The position numbers and the translations under genes were made by a program. The notes beneath the pieces are model-generated. The model saw only the letters and a list, made by a program, of their open reading frames with translations, had not been told where the DNA came from and ran no database searches. From Bifidobacterium aesculapii (GTDB taxonomy: Bacteria > Actinomycetota > Actinomycetes > Actinomycetales > Bifidobacteriaceae), in contig NZ_BCFK01000004.1 in assembly GCF_001417815.1 (NCBI RefSeq), positions 23,608 to 87,607 of the forward strand: a stretch of DNA of 64,000 bases, given 5' to 3'. This document shows positions 51,346 to 61,375 of this stretch, in pieces; the first letter of the stretch is position 1; every line of letters starts with the position of its first letter.

Positions 51346-51388
51346 GGGGCGGCGCACGACGGTTCCACGTCGTGCGCCGCCCCTTTCG
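51346..51388 (+). terminator. Terminator after metY
   Basis: A perfect 16-bp stem GGGGCGGCGCACGACG / CGTCGTGCGCCGCCCC with a 6-base loop, followed by TTTCGTGTT. The rest of 51234-51558 holds no gene that I can support. Confidence 0.85.
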
Positions 51389-51558
51389 TGTTACGGCGGC
51401 CGTATCGTCATCCCGGCGTCGAACGGCCTGCATCATCCCCGAGGATGATGGCCGCCGCCGCCAATCACCCCGGCGCACGATGGGGCGCGCCGGACGGAAC
51501 CCATACCGTAGGAACCATACGCCGGGCATCGGGCCCGGCCGCATGTATGGGAGACGAT

Positions 51559-52461
51559 ATGGAAGGCAACGCACCCGTCATCCGGGCGGTCGATCTGGTC
51601 AAGGACTACGGCGAGGGGGAGAGCGTCGTGCATGCGTTGCGCGACGTGAACGTGAGCTTCGACAGGGGGCGGTTCACCGCGATCATGGGACCGTCCGGCT
51701 CCGGCAAATCCACATTGATGCACACGCTCGCCGGCCTCGACTCGGCCACCTCCGGCCGCATCCTGTTCGACGGCGCCGACCTGACGCGTATGAACGACAA
51801 GCAGCTCACCCTGCTGCGCCGCGACCGCATCGGGTTCATCTTCCAAAGCTTCAACCTGCTGCCCATGTTCAGCGCGAAACAGAACATCCTCATGCCGTTG
51901 ACCCTCGCCGGCCGCAAGGCGGACATGCGCTGGTTCGACCTGCTCGTCGACACCCTGGGTCTGCGCGCCCGCCTCGACCACCGGCCGGCCGAACTGTCCG
52001 GAGGCCAGCGGCAGCGCGTCGCCATCGCCCGCGCGCTCATCGCCAAGCCGAAGCTCGTGTTCGCCGACGAACCGACCGGCAACCTCGACTCCGTGTCCAG
52101 CGCCGAGGTGCTCGGCTTCCTGCGCCGTTCGGTGGACGAGCTCGGCGCGACGATCATCATGGTCACGCACGATGCGGTCGCCGCCTCCTACGCCGACCGG
52201 GCCATCGTGTTCGCGGACGGGCGCATCGTGGCCGACGAGGCGCATCCCACCGCCGAACGCATGAACCAGCTGCTCATGGCCGAACGCGAACAGGCCACGC
52301 GCGCCGCCGCAGGCGTGGCCTCCGGCACGTCCGCAGGCCCGCTCGCACGTCTCGCCGGAGTGGATGATCCCGGTGCGAGGACCGGTGCCGGTGCCGTGGG
52401 AGCGCACGCCGCGCGGCCCGGCGCGCATCGTGCCCCGGCCCCTGCCCGCCACGCACGCTGA
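51559..52461 (+). CDS. ABC transporter ATPase (MacB/LolD type)
   Basis: This 300-residue ATPase has Walker A MGPSGSGKST, Q-loop FIFQSFNLLP, signature [15 protein letters not shown], Walker B KLVFADEPTGNLDS and switch His in VTHD. GNLDS after Walker B is typical of the MacB/LolD/FtsE group, which pairs with FtsX-like permeases. The C-terminal ~70 residues are Ala/Pro/Arg-rich and probably disordered. GGGAG is 6 bases before ATG 51559; an in-frame ATG at 51547 is possible. The permease follows at 31 bases. Confidence 0.9.
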   Translation: MEGNAPVIRAVDLVKDYGEGESVVHALRDVNVSFDRGRFTAIMGPSGSGKSTLMHTLAGLDSATSGRILFDGADLTRMNDKQLTLLRRDRIGFIFQSFNLLPMFSAKQNILMPLTLAGRKADMRWFDLLVDTLGLRARLDHRPAELSGGQRQRVAIARALIAKPKLVFADEPTGNLDSVSSAEVLGFLRRSVDELGATIIMVTHDAVAASYADRAIVFADGRIVADEAHPTAERMNQLLMAEREQATRAAAGVASGTSAGPLARLAGVDDPGARTGAGAVGAHAARPGAHRAPAPARHAR

Positions 52462-52492
52462 GACCGGTTCGGACGCAAGGAGATCGAAAAAG

Positions 52493-55168
52493 ATGTTCCG
52501 CATCACCCTCAACCTCATGCGCAAGAACGCGTGCATGCTCATCCCCGCCGGCATCGCCGTCATCATCGGCACCGCGTTCATCGCCGCCACGCTCCTGTTC
52601 GGCAACGCGATGAACGACACCCTCAAACGCATGACCACCGCCCAGTACGGCGGCGCGAACTACTCCATCGGCTTCGACACGGCCATCACGGACATGAGCG
52701 ACGCGGACACGGACTACCTGTATTCGCGCACCGTGGCCGACTTTCAGCCCGACCGGATCCGCGCCACTGAAGGCGTCAACGGCGTGCGTTTCGAGGCGCG
52801 CGCCGAAGCCCGCGCCACGCACGGCGACCATCACGCCAACATGTTCGCCGTCACCACCGCCGCGGAGCGCAGCCTGCTGCCCGTCACCGTCGTCCAGGGC
52901 GACCAGCCGGTCGACAACGGCGAAATCGCATTGCAGGAGTCCACGGCGAAACAGCTCGGCGCCGGCATCGGCGACACCATCACGCTGACGGCGAACGCCG
53001 CCGCGCCCGCCGCTTCGGCGACGGACGGCGCCTCCGGCGGAACGGAGCCGCGGGACGTGACGGCGCGCGTCGTGGGCCTCACCCGCGACGACGACGGCGC
53101 CTACCCGTACTACGGCGGCGCGTCCCTGCTCTCCGACGACCTCATGGCCGCTCTGAACGGCGCATCCGAATTCGGGCGGGTGCGCGTCGTCTCCGCCTAC
53201 CTCGACATCGCCGCCGACGATCCCGCCGCCGCGAAGACGACCGTGGACGAGGTCGGCCGGCTCCTGCCGAAACGATTCACCGTCCAATCACGCGACAAGG
53301 CGGCCGAAGACGCCGTGAAAAGCCTGAGTGGCGGAGACACGGACATCATCACCACGTTCCTCATGAGTTTCGGCGTGCTCGCCCTGCTCGTCGCCGCGCT
53401 CGTCATCTCCAACACGTTCCAGGTGCTCGTCGCGCAACGCCGGCGCACGCTCGCCCTGCTGCGCGCCATCGGCGCACGCAAGGGACAGCTGTACGCCTCC
53501 GTGCTGCTCGAGGCGGGCGTGCTCGGGCTCGTCGCCTCCGCGCTGGGCGTGGGCCTCGGCATCGCGCTCATGGCCGCGCTGGGAGCCTCCGGACTGATGT
53601 CGTCCAACGGCATGGACATCCGGCCCGTCCCCGATTGGCGCGTGTTCGTCGTGCCGATCGCGTTCGGCGTGATTATAACGGTCATCGCCTCGCTCTCCTC
53701 CGCGCACACCGCCACCGCCGTGACGCCCCTGGAGGCGCTGCGGCCCATGGAACTCGCCGGCACGCGCCGTGCGGGCCTCGTGCGCGGCATCCTGTCCGCG
53801 CTGATGGTCGTCGCCGGTGCGGCGATGTGCGCGACCGGCGCGTGGCGGATGCACACGCTCGTGGCCAGCGGCGCCGACGACGGATACTCGGCCGTCCTGC
53901 TCGTCGCCGTCGCCGGATGCGCGCTCGTCTTCCTCGGCCTCGTCGTCTCCGCCGTATACTGGCTGCCCCAGGCGCTGCGCGGCGCGGGGGCGATCGCCTC
54001 CCTGACCGGTCCGAGCGCAAAGGTCGCGCACGCCAACATCCAGAAGAATCCGAGACGCGTCGCCGCCACCGGCGCGGCCCTCCTCATCGGCGTCACCCTC
54101 GTCGCCACGATCGCCACCGGCGCCGCCAGCGGCAAGGCGACGATGGGGGAGGCGCTCGCCGCCCGCTACAGCGTCGACATGGTCGCCGCTGGCAACGGCA
54201 TGACCGACGCGCAGGCCGCGGCCGCCGCCAAGGTGAAGGGCGTGGCCGCCTCCGTGGTCGCGCCCGCCACCGTCATGACCACGAAAGCGGACGGCGACGC
54301 GCTCACCGTGCTCGTCGTCGGCGTGAAGGACGCGGACGTGCTGCGCACGGTCATACACGCCGACCTCGACGGCGTCACCCTCGGCGACGGCGACGTCCTC
54401 ATGCCCGCGCGTTCCGCGACCAGCGGCAAGGACCTCACGTTCCATGACGGACGCGCCGAACTCGCGCCGGTCGACGCCGGAGCGGCCGCCGCCGGCGAAC
54501 ATGCCCTGACGCTCAAGGTCAGGCAGGCCGACTACCGGCGCGTCTCGGCCGAATACGACGCCGTCGCCTTCGTGGACGCCTCGCGGTTCGCCGACGGCGG
54601 GCTCAAGGCCACCAACCACATGATGCTCATGCGCGTCGACGCCGACCGGGCGGGCGTCAGCCTGAACGACGTGCTCACGAACGTGCAGTCCGCGTTCGCG
54701 GACTCGGCCGGCGTCACCGTGACCGGCCCCATCGCTGAACGCGCCCTATGGGACACGACGATCAACGCGATGATGACGCTGCTCGTCGGGCTCATCGCCG
54801 TGGCCGTGCTCATCGCGCTCGTCGGCGTGGCCAACACGCTGTCGCTGTCCGTCATCGAACGCACGCGCGAATCGGCCACCCTGCGCGCCATCGGCATGAC
54901 GCGAGGCCAACTGCGCCGGTCGCTCGCCGTCGAGGCGCTGCTGCTCGCGCTCGTCTCCGGCGTGGCCGGTGTGGCGCTCGGCACCGTGTTCGGCTGGCTC
55001 GGCTCCTACATGGTGTTCAGCCTGTACGGCACCGTGGTCTTCCCGTTCGACTGGACGGTCAACGGCGCGACGCTCGCCGTCGCAGTGGTCGCGGCGCTGC
55101 TCGCCTCAGTCGCGCCGGCGAGACGCGCGGTGATGACGCCTCCGGTTGAGGCGCTGGCCGAGGCCTAA
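52493..55168 (+). CDS. FtsX-like ABC transporter permease
   Basis: This 891-residue permease has an N-terminal helix (about residues 16-38) followed by a large extracytoplasmic domain to about 285. A three-helix FtsX unit follows, with DIITTFLMSFGVLALLVAALV. After a second extracytoplasmic part, a second FtsX unit closes the protein (MMTLLVGLIAVAVLIALVGVANTLS). This two-FtsX layout matches exporters for antimicrobial peptides or lipoproteins in Gram-positives. Together with the upstream ATPase it forms the transporter. It converges with the response regulator gene. Confidence 0.9.
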   Translation: MFRITLNLMRKNACMLIPAGIAVIIGTAFIAATLLFGNAMNDTLKRMTTAQYGGANYSIGFDTAITDMSDADTDYLYSRTVADFQPDRIRATEGVNGVRFEARAEARATHGDHHANMFAVTTAAERSLLPVTVVQGDQPVDNGEIALQESTAKQLGAGIGDTITLTANAAAPAASATDGASGGTEPRDVTARVVGLTRDDDGAYPYYGGASLLSDDLMAALNGASEFGRVRVVSAYLDIAADDPAAAKTTVDEVGRLLPKRFTVQSRDKAAEDAVKSLSGGDTDIITTFLMSFGVLALLVAALVISNTFQVLVAQRRRTLALLRAIGARKGQLYASVLLEAGVLGLVASALGVGLGIALMAALGASGLMSSNGMDIRPVPDWRVFVVPIAFGVIITVIASLSSAHTATAVTPLEALRPMELAGTRRAGLVRGILSALMVVAGAAMCATGAWRMHTLVASGADDGYSAVLLVAVAGCALVFLGLVVSAVYWLPQALRGAGAIASLTGPSAKVAHANIQKNPRRVAATGAALLIGVTLVATIATGAASGKATMGEALAARYSVDMVAAGNGMTDAQAAAAAKVKGVAASVVAPATVMTTKADGDALTVLVVGVKDADVLRTVIHADLDGVTLGDGDVLMPARSATSGKDLTFHDGRAELAPVDAGAAAAGEHALTLKVRQADYRRVSAEYDAVAFVDASRFADGGLKATNHMMLMRVDADRAGVSLNDVLTNVQSAFADSAGVTVTGPIAERALWDTTINAMMTLLVGLIAVAVLIALVGVANTLSLSVIERTRESATLRAIGMTRGQLRRSLAVEALLLALVSGVAGVALGTVFGWLGSYMVFSLYGTVVFPFDWTVNGATLAVAVVAALLASVAPARRAVMTPPVEALAEA

Positions 55169-55193
55169 GCCATACGACGTGATCGCGTGTCAC

Positions 55194-55235
55194 GGTAAAA
55201 GGGCGGGATTCCGTGAGGAACCCCGCCCTTTTACC
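55194..55235. terminator. Bidirectional terminator between permease and regulator
   Basis: Arms GGTAAAAGGGCGGG (55194-55207) and CCCGCCCTTTTACC (55222-55235) with a 14-base loop. The A-rich left arm and T-rich right arm serve transcripts from both sides. Confidence 0.85.
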
Positions 55236-55251
55236 ATGCGGACGGTGGGTG

Positions 55252-56025
55252 TCACACCAGCCCGTTCTCATAGGCGAACACGACGGCCTGCACGCGGTCG
55301 CGCGCGTTGATCTTCGCGAGGATATGCGCCACATGCGTCTTCACCGTCGGCACTGAGACGAATAGCGCATCCGCGATCTCCTGATTGCTGAGCCCGCGCG
55401 CGATCTCGACGAGCACCTCGCGCTCACGGTCGGTGAGCAGGGCGAGTTCCGGATCGGTGTATGCCGGGGAGTGGTGGGCGCCGACCGCCGTGGGGCGGCC
55501 GATCACGGCATCGCCGCCGTCCGCCGCGTTTGATTGTTCGGCGGCACCCGCGTACCCGTCCCGCATCATCTTCTCGATGAGTCGTTTCGTCGCCGAGGGC
55601 GCGATGACCGCGTCGCCTCGGAACACGGTGCGGATCGCGCCGAGCAGCGTCTCCGGCTCCGTGTCCTTCAACAGGAAGCCGGAGGCGCCGGCGCCGATCG
55701 CGGCCATCACGTATTCGTCCAGATCGAACGTCGTGAGGATGATCACCCTCACCGGACGCCCAGCCCCATCGCCGGCGGTCCCGCCGTCCGCGGCGAGCGC
55801 GGTGATGCGACGGGTCGACTCGATGCCGTCCATGCCGGGCATGCGCACGTCCATGAGCACCACGTCCGGCCTCGTCTCGGCGGCGACGCGCACGGCATCC
55901 TGCCCGTCGGCCGCCTGCCCGACCACCTCCATGTCCGGCTGGGAGCCGATCACCATGGCGAAGCCGGCACGCACCAGCTCCTGATCGTCCGCAATGGCCA
56001 CGCGGATCGCATTGTTCTCACTCAT
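55252..56025 (-). CDS. NarL/FixJ-type response regulator
   Basis: This 257-residue regulator starts with IRVAIADDQELVRAGF (acidic pocket), the phospho-acceptor Asp59 in VVLMDVRMPGMDG and Lys in GFLLKDTEPE. A linker of about 40 residues precedes the LuxR domain LTDREREVLVEIARGLSNQEIA...VSVPTVKTHVAHIL. It follows the fused kinase by 66 bases on the same strand. The likely target is the convergent ABC exporter, judged from position. Confidence 0.92.
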   Translation of the reverse strand: MSENNAIRVAIADDQELVRAGFAMVIGSQPDMEVVGQAADGQDAVRVAAETRPDVVLMDVRMPGMDGIESTRRITALAADGGTAGDGAGRPVRVIILTTFDLDEYVMAAIGAGASGFLLKDTEPETLLGAIRTVFRGDAVIAPSATKRLIEKMMRDGYAGAAEQSNAADGGDAVIGRPTAVGAHHSPAYTDPELALLTDREREVLVEIARGLSNQEIADALFVSVPTVKTHVAHILAKINARDRVQAVVFAYENGLV

Positions 56026-56091
56026 GCATCCCACTGTAACCGGTACGGACGCGCGTGCGTCCACGGCCCGACCCTGATTCTTCCCTGAATC

Positions 56092-58578
56092 CTATGCGCG
56101 TGTCCGCCGCATGGAGACGAGCTGGTCGTCCAACGCCGCCGAGGGGCGCAGCAGGGGCGCGTGCTCCCGTGTGTCGGAAGCGTCGTCGCTGAACCCCGTC
56201 TCGCGCAGCGTCGTGAGCAGGCGGCGCATGTGCGCCAGCGCCTCGCGGCCCTGCCCACCGATCGTCGCGAACGACGCGGACACCAGTTCGGGGGAGGGGC
56301 CTTCATCGTGCCCGAACATCGCCAGTCCTTCGTCGGCACTGCCGATCACCGCATCCAACGTGGACGCGACCTCCGAGCGCATCGCCGCGCCGATGCGCTC
56401 GCGCTCCATGTTCGCCGCCAGCACCTTCTGTCTGGATTCCTCGGCGCGCAGCGCCTCCTCGCGCTGCCGCAGCACGAGCACGTCGGAACCGCTGGAACGC
56501 CGCCATGCGGCCGCCACCATGCACGCCAGGCACGGCAACGCCGCCAGCAGACCGATGATCAGGCCGACGGCGAGCGCCCTGCGCGCGTCGCTTCCGGAAT
56601 CCGGATCGAACATGATTCCCGGGAGCGACAGGTACCCGAGCTGCCCGCTGGCGATCTTCACGCCCACCAGCCACGAATCCGCCGCGACCGTGGCCGTCAC
56701 CCACCGCCATACGCCGTTCCGACCGTACAGCACCGCCGCATGCACGCAGGGCAGTGCGAACAATCCGACCGTCGGCACTGCCGGGAACGCGAACAGCATG
56801 CCCGCGCACATCACCGCCATGACCAACGCCGACGATTCCGGGAACCTGCGGCGCAACGCGAACGGTGCAAGCAGGACCGCGGTCACGGCGACCGCCGCCG
56901 CCCGGCGCGCCGGCATCGGAACGGATGACGCCGTATCCAAACCCATGTCGTTGAACGTGGCATGCCACAGCAGCGTCGTCGCCACGGCCGCCGTGGCCAC
57001 GTCCAACAGCAGATAATGGCGGTCCGTCCACGCGGCGACCCGTCCGACCAACGATCCGCGTGAACCGTCCCGCGCCCTCCCGCGGCTGAAGGCACCGATG
57101 AGACGGTTCCGCAGCCGGCTCCAATCGGCCAGTACACGTGTCATGGCCGCGTCGCCGGCGCTACCGCCGACAGCGGACCTCCTGCCGGTCCCGACGCCTC
57201 CACCCGCGATCCGGTCGCGGACGTCGCCGCCGCGTGCATCGGCGTTGGACGTCGTGCGACTGTCCTGCTGCAGCGGAATCGACGCGTCGACGGTGAACCC
57301 GCCGCGCGGGTCGGGCGCCGCCTCCACTGACCCGTTCACGGCGGCGATGCGTTCGCGCATGCCCAACAACCCGTATCGGGGCCGGTGCCCGTCGTCAAGA
57401 CTCGCCCCGCCCACGCCGTCGTCATGAACGACGAGCCGCAGCGAACCCGATCCCCAAGTCTCCTCCATCGTCACATGCGCGTCGGGGCCCGCATGACGGC
57501 GCACGTTCGACAACGCCTCCTGCACCAGACGGAACACTGCCGCGTCCGCATCCGGCGACAGCAGGTCGGCGCGCGCCTCGCCCTCCACATGCCGCACGAT
57601 CGGCGGCCGCCCATCGAACAGAGCCGGCACGTTCGCATACCCGCACTCCCCCTGCTTGTCGAACACGTTGAACAGACGATGCATGTCGTGCCGCGCACGC
57701 ACCGCCTCATGGTGGATCGTCTCCATCGTGCGCCGGGCCACATCGGGGTCATGCGCGCCCGCGTACCTGCCGCCGTCCGCCTGGATGATGATCGTGGACA
57801 ACGTGTGCGCCGCCACGTCATGCATGTCACGGGCGATGCGCGCCCGCTCCGCCGAAGCTGCGATGCGTTTCTCATCCTCCTCGCGCGCCGCGATCGCCGC
57901 ATTGCGCTCGCGCAACGCCGCAAGCGTCGCGATGCGCGAACGACGCCACAACGCCAACACGACGACGCTCGCCACGCACGCGAGAATCATCGCCGCCAAC
58001 GCGGCCGCATCGCCCAATATCTTCACGCCGCAGCCCGCACCGGAGACGCCGGCGACGCCGCCCATCGCCGGACACACCGGCATCGACGCCGCCGTCGGCA
58101 GAAACGACGTCCAGGAGACGGCGATCCCACCGTGCGAAACATCGAACAACGGACCGAGATTGAGCGCGAGCGACCAGACCGACCCCGCGACGGCCGTCAT
58201 GACCAGTGCGGCGACGACGAAACGCCACGAACGCCGCCCATCGCCGTACGTCAGCACCGAATACAGCGCGATGAGCGCCGCGACATCCCCGTACGCGACC
58301 GCCGGACCCAACACGAGATGGAGCGCGCACAACGCGACGAACAGCCACGCCGCCAACTCCGGCCGCCAACGGCGCACCGCCAAAGGCGCGACAAGAACCG
58401 CGGACCACAGGTACATGGCGTCCGTGGTCGTGGCGAACAACAGGCCGGGCGCGGTCGACATGTCCGTACCGAGCGACATCAGCAGGCACACGCCCGTCAA
58501 CGCCGCCGCCAGCGCAACATCCACCGCCAGCACATGGCCGCGGCCCCACGCGGCCAACCGCCCCATCCAATCGCTCAT
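56092..58578 (-). CDS. Tandem-fused sensor histidine kinase with degenerate second kinase
   Basis: This 828-residue protein joins two kinase modules. Module 1 (1-435) has about six membrane helices, then a DHp helix with His253 (RIARDMHDVAAHTL), an N-box ALSNVRRHA and G-boxes DDGVGG and YGLLGMRERI: a complete HPK7-type kinase. After a linker rich in Arg/Gly, module 2 (about 510-828) repeats the membrane sensor and DHp-like helix. There RIGAAMRSEVASTL has Arg734 in place of His, and the ATPase domain is missing. The partner regulator follows downstream. Confidence 0.85.
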   Translation of the reverse strand: MSDWMGRLAAWGRGHVLAVDVALAAALTGVCLLMSLGTDMSTAPGLLFATTTDAMYLWSAVLVAPLAVRRWRPELAAWLFVALCALHLVLGPAVAYGDVAALIALYSVLTYGDGRRSWRFVVAALVMTAVAGSVWSLALNLGPLFDVSHGGIAVSWTSFLPTAASMPVCPAMGGVAGVSGAGCGVKILGDAAALAAMILACVASVVVLALWRRSRIATLAALRERNAAIAAREEDEKRIAASAERARIARDMHDVAAHTLSTIIIQADGGRYAGAHDPDVARRTMETIHHEAVRARHDMHRLFNVFDKQGECGYANVPALFDGRPPIVRHVEGEARADLLSPDADAAVFRLVQEALSNVRRHAGPDAHVTMEETWGSGSLRLVVHDDGVGGASLDDGHRPRYGLLGMRERIAAVNGSVEAAPDPRGGFTVDASIPLQQDSRTTSNADARGGDVRDRIAGGGVGTGRRSAVGGSAGDAAMTRVLADWSRLRNRLIGAFSRGRARDGSRGSLVGRVAAWTDRHYLLLDVATAAVATTLLWHATFNDMGLDTASSVPMPARRAAAVAVTAVLLAPFALRRRFPESSALVMAVMCAGMLFAFPAVPTVGLFALPCVHAAVLYGRNGVWRWVTATVAADSWLVGVKIASGQLGYLSLPGIMFDPDSGSDARRALAVGLIIGLLAALPCLACMVAAAWRRSSGSDVLVLRQREEALRAEESRQKVLAANMERERIGAAMRSEVASTLDAVIGSADEGLAMFGHDEGPSPELVSASFATIGGQGREALAHMRRLLTTLRETGFSDDASDTREHAPLLRPSAALDDQLVSMRRTRA

Positions 58579-58697
58579 GGCATCCAAGGCTAACGCGCAC
58601 GGCGGCCGACGCCCATCATGCCTCGGAATGAGATTCGCCCGAACCATGGCGGGGCGGGTAGGGTTGGGACATACACGAACGAACGGAGGGAAAGCGC

Positions 58698-60215
58698 ATG
58701 ACGCTGCTCAACGAATACTACGTGCCCGGACTGCACATCGAAGACCACTCCATCGACGTGCCGCTCGACTGGACCGGGCACCAACCCGGCCACGGGTTCG
58801 ACGGCGAATCCATCAAACTGTTCTACCGCGTCGTCACCACACCCGAACACGTGCACGACGACCTGCCGCTGCTCGTCTTCCTCCAAGGCGGCCCCGGCGG
58901 CGCCGGACCGCGCCTGCTCGACCCGCAATCCGACGGGTGGATCGAGGAAGCCACCAAACACTTCCGCGTGATCCTGCCCGACCAACGCGGCACCGGACGA
59001 TCCAACCGCATCGACACGCACACGATGACGCGCATCGCCGCCGCCCACGCGGACGACACCGGCCACGGCGCCGCAGCCGCCACGGCACGCGCACAGGCCT
59101 ACTACCTCAAACACTTCCTCGCCGACTCCATCGTGCGCGACTTCGAACACCTGCGCCGCACCGAATTCGGCGGACGCGCATGGGTGACCCTCGGCCAAAG
59201 CTACGGCGGATTCCTCACCCTCACCTACCTGTCCCTATACCCGGAAGGCGTCACCGCCAGCTTCACCACCGGCGGCATCCCGCACGTGCCCGCCGACGCC
59301 ACCGAAGTCTACGAACACACCTTCCCGCGCATGGCCGCGAAAACCGCACGGTTCTACGAGCGCTACCCGCAGGACAAGGCGCGCGTCGCCGCGTTCGCCG
59401 ACCTTCTGCCGGGCGTGGATGACGTGCGCGGATTCATCGCGCGGCTCGACGACTCCGTACTGGCGGCCGCGGACGGAATCGGCGCCGACCCGTTGGGGCG
59501 CAGGCTCGGCGTCATCGCGGGACTCGCCGCCCACGGATTCCCGCTCCTGCCGAACGGCGACCCGCTCACCATCGAACGTCTCCAATGCCTCGGCTCGGAC
59601 TTCGGCATGAAACCCAGCTTCGAGAGGGTCCACTGGATCCTCGACGACGCGTTCGGCGGCGGCGACGGCTCCACGCCGGCCGCGGATGCGGACGAGGCGA
59701 CCATCACCGACGAATTCCTCGCCAAGGTGATGAACGCGACCTCCTCGCGCCCGCTGTACTGGCCGTTGCAGGAGTTCATCTACGCGAACGGCGAGCTCGA
59801 ACGGCCCATCCGGTGGGCGGCGCAGCGCGTGCGCGACGCGCACCCGGAGTTCGGCGTGGGGGAGCGGCCGCTGCTGTTCACCGGCGAGGCCATGTTCCCG
59901 TGGATGTTCGAACAGGAGGCCGCATTGCGCCCGTTCAGGCCCGCCATGGACGTGCTCATGGAGGATACGCGCTTCGGCGTGATCTACGACGAGGCCCAGC
60001 TCGCGCGCAACGAGGTGCCGCTCCAGGCCGCCGTCTACTTCGACGACATGTACGTCGACTCCGGCATGCAGCTCGACACGTTGAGCCGCGTCGGCAACAG
60101 CCACTACTGGGTGACCAACGAATTCGAGCATGACGGCCTGCACGGGTCCGCCGTGTTCAGGCATCTGTGGGGCGAGGCGCGGGACCGCGGCGACCTCGAG
60201 GCGCTGTTCCGCTGA
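58698..60215 (+). CDS. pip: Proline iminopeptidase-like S33 peptidase
   Basis: This 505-residue alpha/beta-hydrolase has the oxyanion-hole segment LQGGPGGAG, DQRGTGRS and nucleophile Ser in TLGQSYGGF. A long helical cap follows. The catalytic His is likely in the C-terminal FEHDGLHGS. The family removes N-terminal proline from small peptides. No signal peptide is seen, so cytoplasmic action on imported peptides is likely. GGAGG is 8 bases before the ATG. It is divergent from the fused kinase (120 bases between starts). Confidence 0.87.
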   Translation: MTLLNEYYVPGLHIEDHSIDVPLDWTGHQPGHGFDGESIKLFYRVVTTPEHVHDDLPLLVFLQGGPGGAGPRLLDPQSDGWIEEATKHFRVILPDQRGTGRSNRIDTHTMTRIAAAHADDTGHGAAAATARAQAYYLKHFLADSIVRDFEHLRRTEFGGRAWVTLGQSYGGFLTLTYLSLYPEGVTASFTTGGIPHVPADATEVYEHTFPRMAAKTARFYERYPQDKARVAAFADLLPGVDDVRGFIARLDDSVLAAADGIGADPLGRRLGVIAGLAAHGFPLLPNGDPLTIERLQCLGSDFGMKPSFERVHWILDDAFGGGDGSTPAADADEATITDEFLAKVMNATSSRPLYWPLQEFIYANGELERPIRWAAQRVRDAHPEFGVGERPLLFTGEAMFPWMFEQEAALRPFRPAMDVLMEDTRFGVIYDEAQLARNEVPLQAAVYFDDMYVDSGMQLDTLSRVGNSHYWVTNEFEHDGLHGSAVFRHLWGEARDRGDLEALFR

Positions 60216-60376
60216 ACGGGCAGGACCCGCTGCGGAAACGTTGCGGGCGCATAATCGTAGGCGTCTCGCACGGCGACATGCGCCGTCATGCGCGCCGTCA
60301 TGCGCGTATGCGCGTCATGGAGTGCGCCGGCATAGGGTTACAGGCAGTCACAGGCACATAGGGAAGGAAACAGGAT

Positions 60377-61213
60377 ATGACCACTACGGACGACGTCACC
60401 ATCGGATTCATCGGATACGGCAACATGGCGCAGGCCATCGCGCAGGGACTCGTCGACGCGGGTGTCGTGCGCGGCCACCAGATCGTGGCGTGCGCCGCGC
60501 ACTGGGACAAACTGGAGAAGACCACGGCGGCGCTCGGCGTACGCCCGCTGCACAGCGCGCTCGAGGTCGTCGTCGCGGCGGACGTGGTCGTCGTCGCCAT
60601 CAAACCGTATCAGATCGAGACGGTCGTCGGACCGCTCGCCGCCGAACTCGCCAAGCCCGGCAAGCTGGTCGTCTCCATCGCCGCCGGATGGAACCTCGAG
60701 AAGTACCAGGAACTGTTCGTCGGGGGCGCGGATGCCGACGGTTCGACGCAGACCGGACCGCGCGTCCACATCCAGTGCACGATTCCCAACACGCCGATGG
60801 CCGTCGGCAAGGGCGTGCTCGTCACCGAAACCGCGAACACGCTGGACGAAGACGAGACGGAGCTCTTCGAAAACCTGTTCGCGCCGATCAGCCTCATCGA
60901 ACGCGTCGACACCGCGCACATGGACATCGCGATGGTCGTGGCCGGATGCGCGCCCGCCTTCACCGACATGTACATCGAGGCGCTCGGCGACGCCGGCGTC
61001 AAATACGGTCTGCAGCGGGCCGCCGCATACCGTCTCGCCGCGAAGATGGTCGAAGGCGTCGGCGCGCTCTACATGGCGACACAGACGCATCCGGGCGCGA
61101 TGAAGGACGCCGTCTGCTCGCCGGGCGGCGCCACCATCCGCGGCGTCGGGCAGTTGGAGAAGGACGGGTTCCGCGGCACGGTCATCGACGGCGTCGACGC
61201 GATCATGGGATGA
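60377..61213 (+). CDS. proC: Pyrroline-5-carboxylate reductase
   Basis: This 278-residue enzyme makes proline from pyrroline-5-carboxylate with NAD(P)H. It begins with a Rossmann IGFIGYGNMAQAIAQGL. It contains IKPYQIETVV, MPNTP-like IPNTPMAVGKG and the substrate-binding MKDAVCSPGGATIRGV. Length is standard. It lies after the proline iminopeptidase in the same direction, 161 bases away; both act on proline metabolism. Confidence 0.94.
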   Translation: MTTTDDVTIGFIGYGNMAQAIAQGLVDAGVVRGHQIVACAAHWDKLEKTTAALGVRPLHSALEVVVAADVVVVAIKPYQIETVVGPLAAELAKPGKLVVSIAAGWNLEKYQELFVGGADADGSTQTGPRVHIQCTIPNTPMAVGKGVLVTETANTLDEDETELFENLFAPISLIERVDTAHMDIAMVVAGCAPAFTDMYIEALGDAGVKYGLQRAAAYRLAAKMVEGVGALYMATQTHPGAMKDAVCSPGGATIRGVGQLEKDGFRGTVIDGVDAIMG

Positions 61214-61283
61214 CGCGCCGACCGCGCGATGGCGGTGTTGGTGGAATGGCGGGGTCGGTGCGATGGCGGAATCCGTCCTCTTT

Positions 61284-61358
61284 CCCATACGGGTCATATG
61301 GGTCATACGGGTGAGTCGACATATCGTCCGCTCGCCCGTATGGGTCATCCGTATGGGG
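61284..61358. repeat. Degenerate repeats of CATACGGGT / inverted copy
   Basis: Between proC and the next convergent gene, the words CATACGGGTCAT, CATATGGGTCAT and CATACGGGTGAG occur in a row. CTCGCCCGTATG and CCGTATGGG then follow in inverted sense. The arms CATACGGG and CCCGTATG can pair around GTCGACATATC. Confidence 0.4.
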
Positions 61359-61375
61359 GAGACGGGGCTGCGTCG

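Noticed and set aside
43446..61330. Shared word ACATATCGTCCG near 43450 and 61319 as a common regulatory site
   Set aside because: Two windows of this length can share a 12-base word by chance many times in 64 kb, and no further extended match was seen.
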